Positions 62,942 through 64,000 of a stretch of DNA of 64,000 nt are shown one piece after another. The notes under the pieces are model-generated. The model did no database searches. It worked only from the letters and a program-made list of their open reading frames with translations, and was not told where the DNA came from. Made by a program: the position numbers and the translations under genes. The stretch is from JASBTN01 sp965228805 (lineage in GTDB: Bacteria > Pseudomonadota > Alphaproteobacteria > Rhodobacterales > Rhodobacteraceae). The stretch's first letter is position 1, and every line of letters begins with the position of its first letter. Location: positions 310,001-374,000 of the forward strand of contig NZ_CBDDIE010000003.1 in assembly GCF_965228805.1 (NCBI RefSeq), given 5' to 3'.

Positions 62942-63418
62942 CTAGATCAAACCTTGTTCGGCCCAGGCGCGTTGCCCTTCGGTTTCAACCGCACAGGGGC
63001 GCACTCTGCGCAGCCGGGTCAAAGCCGCCTCCGGCACCTCCCCCAGCTCGACCATCAGCCGCAGAAGCACCATGCCAGACCGGCCACAGCCACCGCGACA
63101 ATGGGCCAGCACCTTGCCACCGCCCGCGAGGATAGCCCGCGCTTGGGCGGAAACGGCAGGCCAGACCGCCTGCACCTCCACTGGTGGCGCGCCGAAGTCG
63201 CGGATCGGCAAGTGGTGCCAGGCGATCCCGGCCTGTTCCAGGGCCTCACCCAGTCCCCCGGCGCCCAGCTGCACCATCTCATCCATCTCGGTCATCGACA
63301 GCACAAGGTCCGGCGCCCAGTCCATGAGCTCCGCCATGTCGCCCGCCCGCGGCAGAGGACAGATGCCAAGCCAGCCCCCGCCGGCGGGCAGCTGGTGGAT
63401 CGCGAAATCGTCAGGCAC
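62942..63418 (-). CDS. Protein tyrosine phosphatase-like protein
   Basis: A 158-residue dual-specificity-type phosphatase. The catalytic loop CX5R is in VLAHCRGGCGRSGMVLLRL, and the upstream Asp of the general-acid loop is probably in HLPIRDFGAPP. The GTG start directly follows the stop of the proline racemase family gene (TGAGTG), so the two are translated together. The substrate is unknown; similar proteins act on phosphoproteins or small phospho-metabolites. Confidence 0.85.
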   Translation of the reverse strand: MPDDFAIHQLPAGGGWLGICPLPRAGDMAELMDWAPDLVLSMTEMDEMVQLGAGGLGEALEQAGIAWHHLPIRDFGAPPVEVQAVWPAVSAQARAILAGGGKVLAHCRGGCGRSGMVLLRLMVELGEVPEAALTRLRRVRPCAVETEGQRAWAEQGLI

Positions 63419-64000
63419 TCAGCGTGCCCCCCAGGTATCCGTCAGGCGGTAGCCGCCCGGCCATGGGTCCTCCGGGTCCAGCATGTGCTGATGCGTGCCG
63501 GTGATCCAGGCACGGCCCGAAATCTCGGGAATGATCGCGGAGGTGCCGTTCAGGTCAGTCAGCCCGGCAATGCGCCCGGTGAATTCGCCGTCGATGATCG
63601 AGCGGGTGGAGATCGCGTCCCCCTCCCCCATCAGCCCCTTCGTCGCCAGCACCGCCATGCGGGCCGACACGCCGGTGCCGCAGGGCGAACGGTCAATCTT
63701 GCCGGGCTGGATCGCCACGGCCGACCGCGCCTGTCCGTCCACAACCGGGGTCACGAAGTTGCAGAAGCTGATGTGCGTCCAGTCCGGGTTCGTGGGGTGG
63801 CTGAACCCCAGCTGCTCATTGGCGGCATTGGTGATTTTCACCCCCAGCCGGGCGATGTCCCCCGCCTCGTCCGGCGCGATGGAGAAACCCAGCGCAGGCG
63901 CATCCACCAGCACGAAACTGTCCCCACCGAAGGCCGTGTCGACGGTCAAAGTGCCGAGCCCTTCGACCTCCAGCTTTGCGTCCAGATGCTGCGCAAACGA
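63419..64000 (-). CDS. Proline racemase / hydroxyproline epimerase family protein, C-terminal part
   Basis: The window ends inside this gene; the last 193 residues are present, in frame to base 64000. The family marks are TVDTAFGGDSFVLVDA near the visible start and DRSPCGTGVSA, which contains the second catalytic Cys. Keeping this Cys points to a two-base racemase or 4-hydroxyproline 2-epimerase, if the first Cys, outside the window, is also present; dehydratase members usually replace one of them. It is coupled to the phosphatase gene. Confidence 0.88.
   Translation of the reverse strand, partial: SFAQHLDAKLEVEGLGTLTVDTAFGGDSFVLVDAPALGFSIAPDEAGDIARLGVKITNAANEQLGFSHPTNPDWTHISFCNFVTPVVDGQARSAVAIQPGKIDRSPCGTGVSARMAVLATKGLMGEGDAISTRSIIDGEFTGRIAGLTDLNGTSAIIPEISGRAWITGTHQHMLDPEDPWPGGYRLTDTWGAR

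Overview
The window is 64 kb of GC-rich chromosomal DNA from an alphaproteobacterium, almost certainly a marine Rhodobacteraceae/Roseobacter-type organism. Supporting signs are a membrane-anchored cytochrome c_y next to pheA, a coaBC-dut operon, an rsmI-yraN-gshB operon, two CtrA-type TTAACCAT boxes in front of a comM/yifB gene, and an RTX-type secreted glycosidase. Nearly all of it is core genome. I see no tRNA, rRNA, IS element, integrase, prophage or CRISPR array, and no dedicated DNA-binding transcription factor gene.

Layout. 1-10 kb: 3' end of a metal efflux CDF gene, a Dcp-type M3 peptidase divergent from a Cys/Met-metabolism PLP enzyme, an amino-acid ABC binding protein plus permease with no ATPase beside them, and a minus-strand operon coaBC - dut - moeB-like - unknown - GNAT. 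10-20 kb: ChaN-like protein, cobinamide kinase cobU with a phosphoglycerate-mutase-type phosphatase, a GST with a Cys-rich tail, a membrane protein, comM/yifB, an HSL-type esterase, then rsmI - yraN - gshB and a divergent LpoA-like lipoprotein. 20-32.7 kb: glnD, murJ, a rhomboid that has lost its catalytic residues, trpS with a clear terminator, truA, an ADP-ribosylglycohydrolase, an M50 peptidase, a secreted TPR/Cys-rich protein, parE, and an AT-richer coiled-coil membrane protein whose TTG start overlaps the parE stop.

32.9-47 kb: lolD with lolC/E, a D-2-hydroxyacid dehydrogenase-type flavoprotein, heme genes hemC, hemE and hemF, the RTX glycosidase, two SDR proteins (one without its catalytic Tyr and Lys), an RsmC-like methyltransferase, clpS and a HAD phosphatase. 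47-64 kb: a D,D-carboxypeptidase with a SPOR tail, the yejABEF peptide importer, cytochrome c_y, pheA, an SRPBCC protein, nudC, a 5'-nucleotidase-family enzyme, the SRP RNA gene with a well placed promoter, rsgA, an orphan gene, an ACT-domain protein, a tyrosine phosphatase and the end of a proline racemase family gene.

The least explained signal is non-coding. Six gene 3' ends carry members of an intergenic hairpin family: outer stems of 12-19 bp that differ in sequence from copy to copy but stay fully paired (G.U allowed), usually enclosing GGGTGGG-type motifs. Two of them also carry a second, double-hairpin repeat. Other regulatory signals are a hairpin that buries the ribosome binding site of the RTX glycosidase gene, tandem CtrA boxes at comM, and inverted repeats in two divergent promoter regions. 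All family assignments come from reading motifs by eye; no database search was run.
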